Assembly (NCBI RefSeq): GCF_900108115.1
Contig: NZ_FTPU01000022.1
Span: 1-53,471, forward strand
From: Epilithonimonas bovis DSM 19482
GTDB taxonomy: Bacteria; Bacteroidota; Bacteroidia; Flavobacteriales; Weeksellaceae
Direction: 5' to 3'
DNA: 53,471 bases
Every line of letters begins with the position of its first letter. Within the stretch, counting starts at the first letter, position 1. Made by a program: the position numbers and the translations under genes. Below the pieces are notes generated by a model, which was not told the origin of the DNA, ran no database searches, and saw only the letters and a list, made by a program, of their open reading frames with translations. This document shows, in pieces, positions 45,759 through 53,471 of the stretch.

Positions 45759-46970
45759 ATGAAATTAATATCAATATTAGCGCTGTTTTTAAGCATTTTT
45801 AGTTTTTCACAGGAGATCAGGAGCATCCAGGTTTTTAATCCCAAAACCAACGATGAGACGCCGGTAATTATGCATGGCGAGCAACTGGTTTTAAGATTTG
45901 ATGATCTGTCAAACTCCAGTCAGATCTATAGGTACACTTATAAACATTATAACAGAAACTGGGAAGAAGACGGCCTTTTTTTTACCGAGTTTGCCAACGG
46001 AAGTATGAATGCACTGATTGACAACTTTCAGTATTCCTTCAATACTTATCAGAAATATACACATTATGAGTTGGCTTTTCCCAACGAGAAGATTCAGCCA
46101 AAAATATCGGGGAATTATGAGATTATCGTTTTTAAGGATTCTCAGGATAAGCCATTATTTACAAAACGGTTCTCCATTTACGAGGATGGTGCTAATCTTG
46201 GGATTAATGTTACAAGATTTATCGATGCCAAAAACCCCGGTTTGAAGCAACGTCTGGAGATCCAGGCCACCGGGAATGGTGCCGGGATTACCAACAATCT
46301 GTCTTCTCTGTCGCTAAGTGTCATCCAGAATAATAACTGGGGTATTGCACTGCGCAATCTGCGCCCAAGTTCTACACTCGGCAATCAGTTGTTGTTCCAG
46401 CAATTGGGTTTGGCTTTCCCGGGTAACAATGAGTTTTATTATTTTGATAATAAGATTATCAACCAGGCAATGGATATGGTAGCCAACACAGAGAATATAG
46501 ACGGCAGAAACTATACATACCTGCATCCTGTATGGGCTTTTCCTGCAGATTATCAATACCAGCCGGATGTAAATGGTGCGTTCTACTTCCGCAGAAATGA
46601 TTTGGGAATTGAGCGCAATGCCGATCGAGAGGCTGATTATTCCTGGGTTTACTTTGCCCTGGACAGTCAGCAGTCTGATAAGGACTTTTATGTTCTCGGA
46701 ATGTTTAACGATTACAAAGCTGACGAAAAAAGCCAGATGCAGTATGATGAGAAAGCCCAAAAATATATAGCCAAGATCTACCTGAAACAAGGTTTTTACA
46801 ACTATATTATTGCTACGAAAGGCTCAGGTGGCCAACTCAACTATGGTGATGTCAACGGAAATTTTTGGCAAACTGAGAATCTTTATCAGGCCTTCTTATA
46901 CTATACACCTTTCGGCAGAAACTTTGACGGGCTTATGGGCTATGGTGAGTTTAGGACACCGGTGCGGTAA
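45759..46970 (+). CDS. type IX secretion plug protein (DUF5103 family)
   Basis: The 403-residue product (start MKLISILALFLSIFSFSQ, a signal peptide) has IRSIQVFNPKTNDETPVIMH, LVLRFDDLSNSS and YRYTYKHYNRNWEEDGLF. It ends with a C-terminal domain containing GMFNDYKADEKSQMQYDEKA. This is the DUF5103 architecture, known as PlugT9SS, which seals the SprA translocon of type IX secretion from the periplasmic side. The frame is open 13 codons upstream, but the signal peptide defines the start. It implies a T9SS in the organism. Confidence 0.82.
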   Translation: MKLISILALFLSIFSFSQEIRSIQVFNPKTNDETPVIMHGEQLVLRFDDLSNSSQIYRYTYKHYNRNWEEDGLFFTEFANGSMNALIDNFQYSFNTYQKYTHYELAFPNEKIQPKISGNYEIIVFKDSQDKPLFTKRFSIYEDGANLGINVTRFIDAKNPGLKQRLEIQATGNGAGITNNLSSLSLSVIQNNNWGIALRNLRPSSTLGNQLLFQQLGLAFPGNNEFYYFDNKIINQAMDMVANTENIDGRNYTYLHPVWAFPADYQYQPDVNGAFYFRRNDLGIERNADREADYSWVYFALDSQQSDKDFYVLGMFNDYKADEKSQMQYDEKAQKYIAKIYLKQGFYNYIIATKGSGGQLNYGDVNGNFWQTENLYQAFLYYTPFGRNFDGLMGYGEFRTPVR

Positions 46971-47164
46971 TCTTTGTAATAAAAGTTTCTGTGCAGAAAA
47001 TCGGTTACGTTTTTTATTGGGCAAGTATTTTTGTTGTTTCTATCTCAATGATTGCTTAGTGCGTAGCTGTTTTGCTAAAATACGTAGAAGCTGTGTTTTT
47101 TTGAATCCGATGTTGCCTAATTGTTTTGGAATAATTTTCGCTTCTTTTTCTGAAAACAACCCTT

Positions 47165-47458
47165 ATGGAACTTCTTTTCGAAAATAAAAAATCAGGCAAT
47201 GGCGGATTTATCTCCATGAAAAATGCGCAGGAAGAAATTGGGCGGTTGACCTATACAATCGTCCCGGAACTTAAGAAGCTGATTGTAAGTTATGTAATGG
47301 TTTTTCCAAAGTTTGAAGGCAAAGGCATGGGTAAATCATTGGTGGACAAATCAGTGGAATTTGCCAGAAAAAACGGATGGTCTATCAAAGCACATTGTTC
47401 TTATGCCCATGCTGTTCTCAGCAGAAAGAGCGACGTTTCAGATGTTTTTGTAGCGTAA
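47165..47458 (+). CDS. small GNAT-like N-acetyltransferase (Acetyltransf_CG type)
   Basis: The 97-residue protein has GGFISMKNAQEEIGRLTYTI, the core VSYVMVFPKFEGKGMGKSLV with an acetyl-CoA loop (EGKGMGKSL), KSVEFARKNGWSIKAHCSYA and a final VLSRKSDVSDV. This matches the short YidJ/Acetyltransf_CG family of minimal GNAT proteins. Substrate unknown. It ends in a terminator shared with the convergent rho gene. Confidence 0.85.
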   Translation: MELLFENKKSGNGGFISMKNAQEEIGRLTYTIVPELKKLIVSYVMVFPKFEGKGMGKSLVDKSVEFARKNGWSIKAHCSYAHAVLSRKSDVSDVFVA

Positions 47459-47462
47459 TATT

Positions 47463-47537
47463 AAACCTTCAAGGTTTCAACAACCTTGAAGGTTTGCAAA
47501 AAAATTCCGGCTCTATAAAAAGAGTCGGAATTTTTTA
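47463..47537. terminator. two hairpins between the GNAT gene and rho
   Basis: First, a perfect 14-bp inverted repeat (AAACCTTCAAGGTT, 47463-47476, with 47482-47495). Second, AAAATTCCGGCTCT with AGAGTCGGAATTTT (47501-47534) plus a T run. The second is a good bidirectional intrinsic terminator for the two converging genes. Confidence 0.8.
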
Positions 47538-47583
47538 TTTATGGATAAAGGCAAATAGCCAACTGCAATTAGCTAGTAGCGGG

Positions 47584-49332
47584 TTACCTGTTCATAGACA
47601 TTAGGAATTCTTCGTTATTACGGGTGCCTTTCATTTGTTTTTGCACAAATTCCATTGCTTCCAGCGGATTCATATCCGCCAGATATTTTCTCATAATCCA
47701 CATACGCTGCTGCGTGGCCTCGTCCTGTAGGAGATCATCGCGTCTTGTACTGGATGCAATAAGGTCAACCGCCGGATAAATCCTTTTGTTAGCGATTTTT
47801 CTGTCCAGCTGCAACTCCATATTTCCGGTACCTTTGAACTCTTCAAAGATTACTTCATCCATTTTTGATCCAGTATCAATTAATGCTGTTGCAATAATGG
47901 TAAGAGAGCCGCCGCCTTCAATCTTTCTTGCGGCTCCAAAAAAACGTTTGGGCTTATGAAGTGCATTGGCATCCACACCTCCAGAAAGGATTTTCCCGGA
48001 TGCAGGTGTCACCGTATTGTAGGCTCTGGCCAAACGCGTGATAGAATCCAGGAGAATCACCACGTCGTGTCCGCATTCTACCATTCTTTGTGCCTTGGAT
48101 AAAACCAGGTTGGCAACTTTCACATGTTTGTCTGCAGCTTCATCAAAAGTGGAGGCAATTACCTCTGCGTTGACACTTCTCTGCATATCTGTAACTTCCT
48201 CCGGTCTTTCATCGATGAGCAGTACCATCATGTAAGCTTCCGGATGGTTAGCAGATATGGCATTGGCAATCTCTTTCAGCAAAATTGTTTTACCGGTTTT
48301 TGGCTGTGCTACAATCATAGCTCTCTGGCCTTTACCGATTGGTGCAAAAAGATCTACAATCCTTGTAGAAAAAGTAGAGTTTCTACCTGCCAGGTTAAAT
48401 TTTTCCTGAGGGAAAAGCGGGGTAAGATATTCAAAAGCGACACGGTCTTTGATAAATGCCAGGTCGCGGCCATTCACTTCGGTTGCTTTTTGCAGGGAAA
48501 AATATTTTTCACCTTCTTTTGGTAATCGTACAATACCTTTTACGGTATCTCCGGTTTTCAGTCCGTAATTTCGGATTTGATTGGTAGAAACATAAACATC
48601 ATCAGGAGAAGAAATATAGCTGAAATCTGATGAACGAAGGAAACCATAATTGTCAGGAAGGATCTCCAGCACACCTTCTATGGTAACAATGCCGTCAAAA
48701 TTAAATTCTTTTCTTGGAGAAGGAGCCTCTTGTTGAGATTCAGACGGTTCTTTATGATTGTTCTGATGAGAGTTATTTTGAGGTGCTCTTTGCTGACCTC
48801 GCATATTGTTATTCTTAGGTCTTGCTTGCGGCGCCTTGGCAGCTGCAGTGCTTTCCTCTGTTTTTTCATCAGTTTTAGGAAGTTCTTCGGCAGTGTCTTT
48901 TGGTTGTTCTTCCTGCTGCTCTTCCTGTTTGGCCGGTTGCACCCTTGCTCTTGGTTTTTTCTTAGACTGGGGTGGTGTTTTTACGGCTTCTGCAGGTGCT
49001 TCTTCCTGCGTAGCAGCTGTTTGTTCTTGGGTTACAGCTGTGTCTTCCTGAGGAGCTTCTGTTTCCTGCTGGGTTTTGCCCACAGGTTTCCGGCCTCTTT
49101 TTTTTGCAGGAGTTACACTTTCTGCCGGTGTCTCCTCTGTTTTTTTTACCATATTTTCTTGAGTGGCGTTTAGATAATCTTTAATGATTTTTGGGTTAGA
49201 AGCCTGATAATCCAGAATTGCAAAAACAGTTTCTTCCGGAGAGCTTTTCTTTGCCAATTTAACGCCTAAATCTTTAGAAAGTTGAGTCAATTCCTCATCG
49301 GATTTTGACTTTAGCGTTTCAATATTAAACAT
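47584..49332 (-). CDS. rho: transcription termination factor Rho
   Basis: Rho is the hexameric RNA helicase that ends transcription. The 582-residue product has a Rho_N domain (1-50), a disordered Q/E/P/K-rich insert (about 60-208), and the RNA-binding cold-shock domain (about 215-285). The RecA-like core follows, with Walker A AQPKTGKT near residue 347, [27 protein letters not shown], the Q-loop region [16 protein letters not shown], and [12 protein letters not shown]. Long inserts at this place are usual in Bacteroidota. A candidate promoter lies 86-115 bp upstream. Confidence 0.97.
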   Translation of the reverse strand: MFNIETLKSKSDEELTQLSKDLGVKLAKKSSPEETVFAILDYQASNPKIIKDYLNATQENMVKKTEETPAESVTPAKKRGRKPVGKTQQETEAPQEDTAVTQEQTAATQEEAPAEAVKTPPQSKKKPRARVQPAKQEEQQEEQPKDTAEELPKTDEKTEESTAAAKAPQARPKNNNMRGQQRAPQNNSHQNNHKEPSESQQEAPSPRKEFNFDGIVTIEGVLEILPDNYGFLRSSDFSYISSPDDVYVSTNQIRNYGLKTGDTVKGIVRLPKEGEKYFSLQKATEVNGRDLAFIKDRVAFEYLTPLFPQEKFNLAGRNSTFSTRIVDLFAPIGKGQRAMIVAQPKTGKTILLKEIANAISANHPEAYMMVLLIDERPEEVTDMQRSVNAEVIASTFDEAADKHVKVANLVLSKAQRMVECGHDVVILLDSITRLARAYNTVTPASGKILSGGVDANALHKPKRFFGAARKIEGGGSLTIIATALIDTGSKMDEVIFEEFKGTGNMELQLDRKIANKRIYPAVDLIASSTRRDDLLQDEATQQRMWIMRKYLADMNPLEAMEFVQKQMKGTRNNEEFLMSMNR

Positions 49333-49417
49333 ATTATACGTAAAAAGTAGTTTTTATTTGTGTATAAGTAAGAATGAAAACCAGGAGGTTAGCATTTTTA
49401 AATAGGTGATTACACTG

Positions 49418-49448
49418 CAAATCTACATTAATTTTTGAATTATGCAAA
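49418..49448 (-). promoter_or_regulatory. candidate sigma-A promoter of rho
   Basis: On the minus strand TAGATTTG (49418-49425) matches TAnnTTTG, with TTTG (49445-49448) 19 bp upstream. This predicts a leader of about 80 nt before the rho ATG, where autoregulation could act. Confidence 0.6.
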
Positions 49449-49456
49449 AAATATTT

Positions 49457-49464
49457 TAATTTTG
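49457..49464 (+). promoter_or_regulatory. candidate -7 element for the DUF4293 gene
   Basis: TAATTTTG matches TAnnTTTG and lies 42 bp upstream of the ATG at 49507, close to and divergent from the rho promoter. Confidence 0.45.
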
Positions 49465-49506
49465 CAACGGTTTAATGCTTTCTTTATAAAGCTTTTACAG
49501 TAAAAA

Positions 49507-49896
49507 ATGTTGCAAAGAATACAAACAGTTTGGATCTTTTTAGCCGTATTGGGAGCCGTTTTCCTCAATATAACAGCTCAGGATTTTGATATCCTTGGCA
49601 GGTATTTAACGATTAATGCTTCTACGGTGATCCTGATTCTGTTTGGTGTTTTAAGCATTTTTAATTTCAAAAACAGAAAAAGACAAATCCTGCTGAACAC
49701 AATCAGCATTATTATAAACGCTTTGTTGATTGGTCTTTTGGTGTATTGGCTACTCAATTTATCCGGAGGAATTCATTTTCCTGAGAAGGGTATTGAGCCG
49801 GTTTTCCCATTGTTATCTGTAATATGTCTGCTTTTGGCAAACGTATATATCAGAAAAGATGAGAGGCTCGTAAAATCTGTAGACAGACTCCGATAG
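49507..49896 (+). CDS. DUF4293 membrane protein
   Basis: The 129-residue protein starts MLQRIQTVWIFLAVLGAVFL, typical of DUF4293. It has four hydrophobic segments at about 7-25, 38-52, 58-84 and 98-112, and a basic C-terminus (IRKDERLVKSVDRLR). DUF4293 proteins are found next to rho in many Bacteroidota, as here. Function unknown. Confidence 0.88.
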   Translation: MLQRIQTVWIFLAVLGAVFLNITAQDFDILGRYLTINASTVILILFGVLSIFNFKNRKRQILLNTISIIINALLIGLLVYWLLNLSGGIHFPEKGIEPVFPLLSVICLLLANVYIRKDERLVKSVDRLR

Positions 49897-49921
49897 GCTT
49901 ACGACGATTTTTTTGAGTGAG

Positions 49922-49956
49922 AACAGTTCCCATTGATGGGAGCTGTTTTTTTTTTT
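49922..49956 (+). terminator. intrinsic terminator after the DUF4293 gene
   Basis: AACAGTTCCCAT-tg-ATGGGAGCTGTT followed by a run of about eleven T. The stem is nearly perfect (one T:G mismatch). Confidence 0.93.
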
Positions 49957-49972
49957 GATTAAAACTTATAGC

Positions 49973-50548
49973 GTGGATACATTCAACCATCTCAAAACGA
50001 TCATCAGTATCATTCTCGGATTAAGTATCGGGACATTACTCAATGGCAGCGTGAGATTTATACAGCACCCTGGCCGGTACAAGCCTTTCTGGATACATCT
50101 GCTGTTTGTCCTTTACATCTTTATTTTGATGATTCATTTTTGGTGGTGGGAATACAGGCTGAGAGGCATCAGCTCTTGGACTTTTACCCAATATGTTTTT
50201 ATCATCAGTTACATCATCATGTTTTTTGTCTTATGCACATTGCTTTATCCTACAGACCTGAAAGATTATAACAATGATTATAAAAATTACTTTTTTTCCC
50301 GGAAAAAATGGCTTTTTGGATTTCTTGGTGCTTTATACTGTCTGGATCTGGTAGACACCATCTACAAAGGCAAAGATTATCTTGAGGCTCTGATGCCGCT
50401 CTATGGTATTAGAATTATGACACACATTCCCATTTGTTTGTTGCTGATCTTTATAAAGCCTAAAAAGAATACTTATTACGCCCTGGCATTAATTTACTTT
50501 ATTATTTTTGAAGTCCTTTTTATTTACAAAAGATATTATCTCTACTGA
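49973..50548 (+). CDS. hypothetical integral membrane protein
   Basis: The 191-residue product (GTG start, DTFNHLKTIISIILGLSIGT) has about six hydrophobic segments, at 8-22, 38-58, 70-95, 112-130, 145-165 and 168-188. Histidine/tryptophan-rich MIHFWWWEYRLRG lies between the second and third. No family is recognised. A TTG six codons upstream also opens the frame, but it lies within the T run of the preceding terminator, so the GTG is preferred. No good promoter is seen. Confidence 0.7.
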   Translation: MDTFNHLKTIISIILGLSIGTLLNGSVRFIQHPGRYKPFWIHLLFVLYIFILMIHFWWWEYRLRGISSWTFTQYVFIISYIIMFFVLCTLLYPTDLKDYNNDYKNYFFSRKKWLFGFLGALYCLDLVDTIYKGKDYLEALMPLYGIRIMTHIPICLLLIFIKPKKNTYYALALIYFIIFEVLFIYKRYYLY

Positions 50549-50608
50549 TTAAAATAAAGTAATCGCCACTTTGTAACGTCTTGCAGTAAAAAGCTACTTA
50601 TTTTAGTG

Positions 50609-50616
50609 TAATTTTG
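50609..50616 (+). promoter_or_regulatory. candidate -7 element for the ABC exporter gene
   Basis: TAATTTTG matches TAnnTTTG and is 17 bp upstream of the ATG at 50634. Confidence 0.45.
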
Positions 50617-50633
50617 CCATTCAATTTTTTTAA

Positions 50634-52472
50634 ATGAATTTATATCGACGGATTCTAAAATTTGCCAGACCTCATCAAAAATATATCTACGCCAGTCTGT
50701 TTTTTAATATCCTGTATTCAGTCTTTCAGATAGCTTCGTTAGGAACCATCCTTCCGGTTTTAGGGATGCTTTTTGGGAGCGTGAAAATGGATGCAGATTT
50801 GAAAGAACCTGTTTACGATGGCCATATTTCCAGCTTCTTTGGTTACCTCAAAGAGTATTCTTACTATTTTATTCAGTCAGAAGTCAACCAGCGTGGTGCA
50901 CTTACCGTTTTGGCGTGGCTTTGCGTGATTACCGCCTTCACGTTTTTATTAAGAAACATATTCCGTTATTTTGGTGCCTACCTGTTAATATTTTATAGAG
51001 TTGGTGTTACAAAGGACCTGCGGAGTGCCATGTATAATAAGGTTTTGGCTTTGCCTGTATCTTTTTTTACCGAGCAACGAAAAGGAGACATGATGTCCCG
51101 GATGTCCAATGATGTTGGCGAAGTAGAAAATAATATCCTGGGTAGCCTTGTAGATCTGATCAATTCTCCATTTATGCTTATCAGTACGCTGGTGACGCTG
51201 TTTTATCTCAGTCCACAATTAACGTTGTTTAGTTTAATTGTTCTCCCGGTCATGGGCGCTTTGATCTCTGTGATTGGTAAAAGCCTGAAAAAGGATTCTC
51301 ATGAAGCGCAACATGAGTTGGGTAATATTTTTTCTATTGTAGATGAAACGCTTAAATCTGCTAAGATTATCAAAATCTTCAACGCGGAAAAGTTGCTCAG
51401 TAAAAGATTTACCGCTTCTATGACTAAGTGGATCAACAACTCGGTAAGTCTGGGCCGCAAAAAAGAATTGGCTTCTCCTATGAGTGAGTTTCTGGGTGCG
51501 GTTACATTTCTGATCATCACTTGGTATGGCGGTAAAGAGATTATCGTAAATCACAGCATCCGTCCAGAGGATTTTCTTGTGTTTTTAGGCATTTTCTTCC
51601 AGATTCTTCCTCCTATAAAAAGTCTTTCTTCATCCATCTCCAATGTGCAGAAGGCTGAAGCATCTCTGGTACGTGTCATGGAGATCCTGGATGCCGATGT
51701 GCGCGTGGATGAGATTGCCAATCCTGTCCCAATCCATGACCTGAAGTCAGAAATTAATTTTAGAAATGTAGGGTTCTATTATAATCAGGATAGGACAATC
51801 ATCAAGAACTTTGACTTGATTATTGGTAAAGGTAAAACGGTAGCATTGGTAGGGCAGAGTGGTAGTGGCAAAACAACTATTGCCAACCTGCTGGCAAGGT
51901 TCTATGATGTGACCGAAGGCAGCATCGAGATTGATGGTGAAAATATCAAAAATCTTAACCTGAAAGATTACCGTTCTCTCCTTGGGATGGTTACGCAGGA
52001 ATCGGTATTGTTCAACGATTCTGTCTACAACAATATCGCCATGGGGAAAGAAAATGCTACGCAGGAAGAGGTAATAGCAGCGGCTAAGATTGCCAATGCC
52101 CATCAGTTTATAGAAAGCCTGCCCAATGGTTATAATACCAATATTGGCGATGATGGTAACAAACTCTCCGGAGGCCAAAAACAGCGCGTTTCTATCGCAA
52201 GAGCCGTCCTTAAGAATCCTCCGATTATGATTTTGGATGAGGCAACATCTGCTTTGGATACAGAATCAGAACGGTATGTGCAGGATGCTTTGGAAAAAAT
52301 GATGGAAAACAGGACCTCGCTGGTTATAGCCCACCGATTATCAACCATCCAAAAGGCAGATCATATTGTGGTGATGGAAAAGGGTGATATTATAGAACAA
52401 GGTTCCCATAACGAGCTAATGGCCATTAACGGTACTTACAGAAAGTTGGTAGAACTTCAGAATTTTGATTAA
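50634..52472 (+). CDS. ABC exporter, permease-ATPase fusion (MsbA-like)
   Basis: The 612-residue half-transporter has a type-IV membrane domain with about six helices (residues 15-330) and an ATPase domain from about 360. Walker A is VGQSGSGKTTIANLL (about 403), the signature is KLSGGQKQRVSIARAVL (about 508), Walker B is IMILDEATSALD, and the H-loop is IAHRLSTIQKADHIVVMEKG. MsbA-type proteins flip lipid A-core or other lipids as homodimers. The substrate here is not certain, and lipid or drug export are both possible. Confidence 0.9.
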   Translation: MNLYRRILKFARPHQKYIYASLFFNILYSVFQIASLGTILPVLGMLFGSVKMDADLKEPVYDGHISSFFGYLKEYSYYFIQSEVNQRGALTVLAWLCVITAFTFLLRNIFRYFGAYLLIFYRVGVTKDLRSAMYNKVLALPVSFFTEQRKGDMMSRMSNDVGEVENNILGSLVDLINSPFMLISTLVTLFYLSPQLTLFSLIVLPVMGALISVIGKSLKKDSHEAQHELGNIFSIVDETLKSAKIIKIFNAEKLLSKRFTASMTKWINNSVSLGRKKELASPMSEFLGAVTFLIITWYGGKEIIVNHSIRPEDFLVFLGIFFQILPPIKSLSSSISNVQKAEASLVRVMEILDADVRVDEIANPVPIHDLKSEINFRNVGFYYNQDRTIIKNFDLIIGKGKTVALVGQSGSGKTTIANLLARFYDVTEGSIEIDGENIKNLNLKDYRSLLGMVTQESVLFNDSVYNNIAMGKENATQEEVIAAAKIANAHQFIESLPNGYNTNIGDDGNKLSGGQKQRVSIARAVLKNPPIMILDEATSALDTESERYVQDALEKMMENRTSLVIAHRLSTIQKADHIVVMEKGDIIEQGSHNELMAINGTYRKLVELQNFD

Positions 52473-52620
52473 CATCATCCAATAAATAACCCGTTTTTCC
52501 CAAATGTCAAAATCAATTTCCATTTGACAGGACGAATTCTTTTTTTTCAAAATCTTTAGCAGAAATAATTCCGACCTGATGTCGATTTTATCAAAATCAT
52601 TATACCAGATTTTATCACTG

Positions 52621-53142
52621 TTAAGTCGTTTTATTCTTAATCTCCTGCAAAAGTTTCTCAACATCCAATTTTTGCTCTGCGTATTTGAGTTGCAATGCAC
52701 TCCCTTCGCCCATTCTTCCGTAATAGATTAGCGCCTTTTCTCCGAAAAAATTCTTGTAATAATCAGACAATTCTGGGATTTGTGGAAAATTGGTGTGGAA
52801 AAGCATTTCGTAATACGCCTGCCATTCGCGTTCGTTTTTGTCCAAAATCATCATTTTGGGAGATTTTTGGCGGACGTGCAGCATCTCATGTGCCAGCATA
52901 TTAAGGACCAAATCCAGGTCAAAATCGAATAGATTTCTCGGAATCATAACTTCCTGCAGTTCTCCAATTTCTCCATTGGCTGTTAATAATATTGAGTTTT
53001 TTTTTAACTCATCACGAAAACCAAATCCGGCAAAGTTCTCATCATCAAGGTTAAACTGATGAACAAGAAATTGAGCCGCAGCCAAGATCTCACCTGTTTG
53101 CCTGTAAGCATCAATATTGAATTTTAACTGATCGTAATTCAT
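52621..53142 (-). CDS. small zincin-like metalloprotease domain protein
   Basis: The 173-residue protein starts MNYDQLKFNIDAYRQTGEIL and has the zinc motif LAHEMLHVRQ (H85, E86, H89), with an acidic segment NEREWQAYYE (E106 or E112 as possible third ligand) 17-23 residues later. No signal peptide or membrane segment is seen. HExxH plus a downstream acidic ligand is the gluzincin-like pattern, as in SprT-type small proteases. Family name is not recognised. It converges with the ABC exporter gene. Confidence 0.65.
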   Translation of the reverse strand: MNYDQLKFNIDAYRQTGEILAAAQFLVHQFNLDDENFAGFGFRDELKKNSILLTANGEIGELQEVMIPRNLFDFDLDLVLNMLAHEMLHVRQKSPKMMILDKNEREWQAYYEMLFHTNFPQIPELSDYYKNFFGEKALIYYGRMGEGSALQLKYAEQKLDVEKLLQEIKNKTT

Positions 53143-53178
53143 GATATGTTTAAATAAAATATGTATATCCGTTTTTAA

Positions 53179-53471
53179 TCATACTGCTGTAATATTAGCA
53201 ATAATGAGCCTTTCGAATAGTTTGTCTCCGAAATATCTTCGATTTAGTTTGTAAATAAATTCGTTGAGATACAATTGAAGATATTTTCTTTTGATTTTAT
53301 GATAATTTCCCAATAGATTTCTTTTAGCATTGCTGATGGTGATGTGAACCCATTTTAAGGTTTCGTTGGTAGTTTCTTTATCAGATTTTTCGGTGATATG
53401 AAGTTCAACAAAATCTGAAATATCAACGTATGATGTGCTTTTATCCGTGAAAACAATGCTTTGATTATCAA
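53179..53471 (-). CDS. IS1595/ISXO2-type transposase, C-terminal part (cut by window edge)
   Basis: The minus strand reads 96 residues from the right edge to a TGA at 53179. It contains IVFTDKSTSYVDISDFV, KWVHITISNAKRNLLGNYHK, then KYLQLYLNEFIYKLNRRYFG and a short tail. This is the C-terminal part of the ISXO2-like transposase domain. The catalytic N-terminal part lies outside the window, so the state of the element cannot be judged. Confidence 0.85.
   Translation of the reverse strand, partial: DNQSIVFTDKSTSYVDISDFVELHITEKSDKETTNETLKWVHITISNAKRNLLGNYHKIKRKYLQLYLNEFIYKLNRRYFGDKLFERLIIANITAV

Noticed and set aside
46810-47187. Plus-strand frame of 125 codons spanning the end of the plug-protein gene and the gap after it
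   Set aside because: Most of it overlaps the plug-protein gene in another frame, and the non-overlapping part has no coding character.
47463-47495. The 14-bp perfect repeat considered as an insertion-sequence end or CRISPR-like unit
   Set aside because: It occurs once, next to a clear terminator between converging genes, so a hairpin role in transcription ending is enough.
48730-49173. A 147-codon plus-strand frame rich in Phe/Leu/Cys over rho
   Set aside because: It mirrors the Q/E/K-rich insert of Rho on the other strand. Such composition looks like a membrane protein but is an artefact of reverse translation.
52416-52700. A 94-codon minus-strand frame between the ABC exporter and the zincin genes
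   Set aside because: It overlaps the ends of both genes and its Lys/Ile/Asn-rich sequence has no family resemblance.
1-53471. Search for CRISPR arrays, tRNA, rRNA and known riboswitches
   Set aside because: No spaced direct-repeat array and no cloverleaf or rRNA-like sequence was noticed by reading; short or divergent RNA genes could be missed without a covariance search.

Overview
The window looks like chromosomal DNA from a member of the Bacteroidota, class Flavobacteriia, and probably the Weeksellaceae (Chryseobacterium/Elizabethkingia/Riemerella group). The evidence is moderate to low GC, promoters of the TAnnTTTG type, little use of Shine-Dalgarno sites, and lineage-typical genes: a type IX secretion plug protein, a DUF4293 protein, a GYDIA-type GHMP kinase, BshC, an NQ/RG-rich IF-2 and a Rho with a long disordered insert. 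The genus call is an inference; the phylum and class are well supported.

Layout. (1) 1-560: the 5' part of an IS5-type transposase gene running off the left edge, then a gene-free stretch ending in the infB terminator. (2) 561-5270, minus strand: the translation/transcription operon rimP-nusA-infB. (3) 5456-33618, plus strand: about 28 kb of almost gap-free co-directional genes forming a surface-polysaccharide locus. (4) 33619-34386: a gene-free stretch with three perfect inverted repeats. (5) 34387-53142: housekeeping and envelope genes (putative porin, bshC, a YafQ-type toxin-antitoxin pair, a LysM/binding-fold lipid or wall protein, fabD, GHMP kinase, pckA, MBL hydrolase, T9SS plug protein, rho, DUF4293, MsbA-like exporter, a small zincin). 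(6) 53179-53471: the 3' part of an IS1595/ISXO2-type transposase gene running off the right edge.

How the polysaccharide locus works together. Precursor genes: ugd (UDP-glucuronate), rfbA and rfbB (dTDP-4-keto-6-deoxyglucose), gmd and fcl (GDP-L-fucose), glf (UDP-galactofuranose), and a VioA-like aminotransferase followed by a PglD/NeuD-like acyltransferase. rmlC and rmlD are absent, so the dTDP branch most simply leads to dTDP-4-acylamino-4,6-dideoxyglucose (viosamine type) rather than dTDP-rhamnose. Fifteen intact glycosyltransferase genes (GT2, GT4, GT11, GT14, GT32-like and a GT-A-like paralogous pair) would assemble the glycan, and an EptA-like phosphoethanolamine transferase may decorate it or lipid A. 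Export would be by the Wzm/Wzt ABC transporter, whose ATPase has a C-terminal glycan-recognition domain. No Wzx, Wzy or initiating phosphoglycosyltransferase is present in the window.

The locus is mosaic. Conserved GC-richer genes alternate with AT-rich cargo (C-terminal part of wzt, second half of the GT2 gene at 15337, 23025-23894, 24948-25955, 26770-29100). There is a broken third copy of a glycosyltransferase tail at 25958, and a four-helix S23-type gene sits between rfbB and rfbA, bordered by short octamer repeats.
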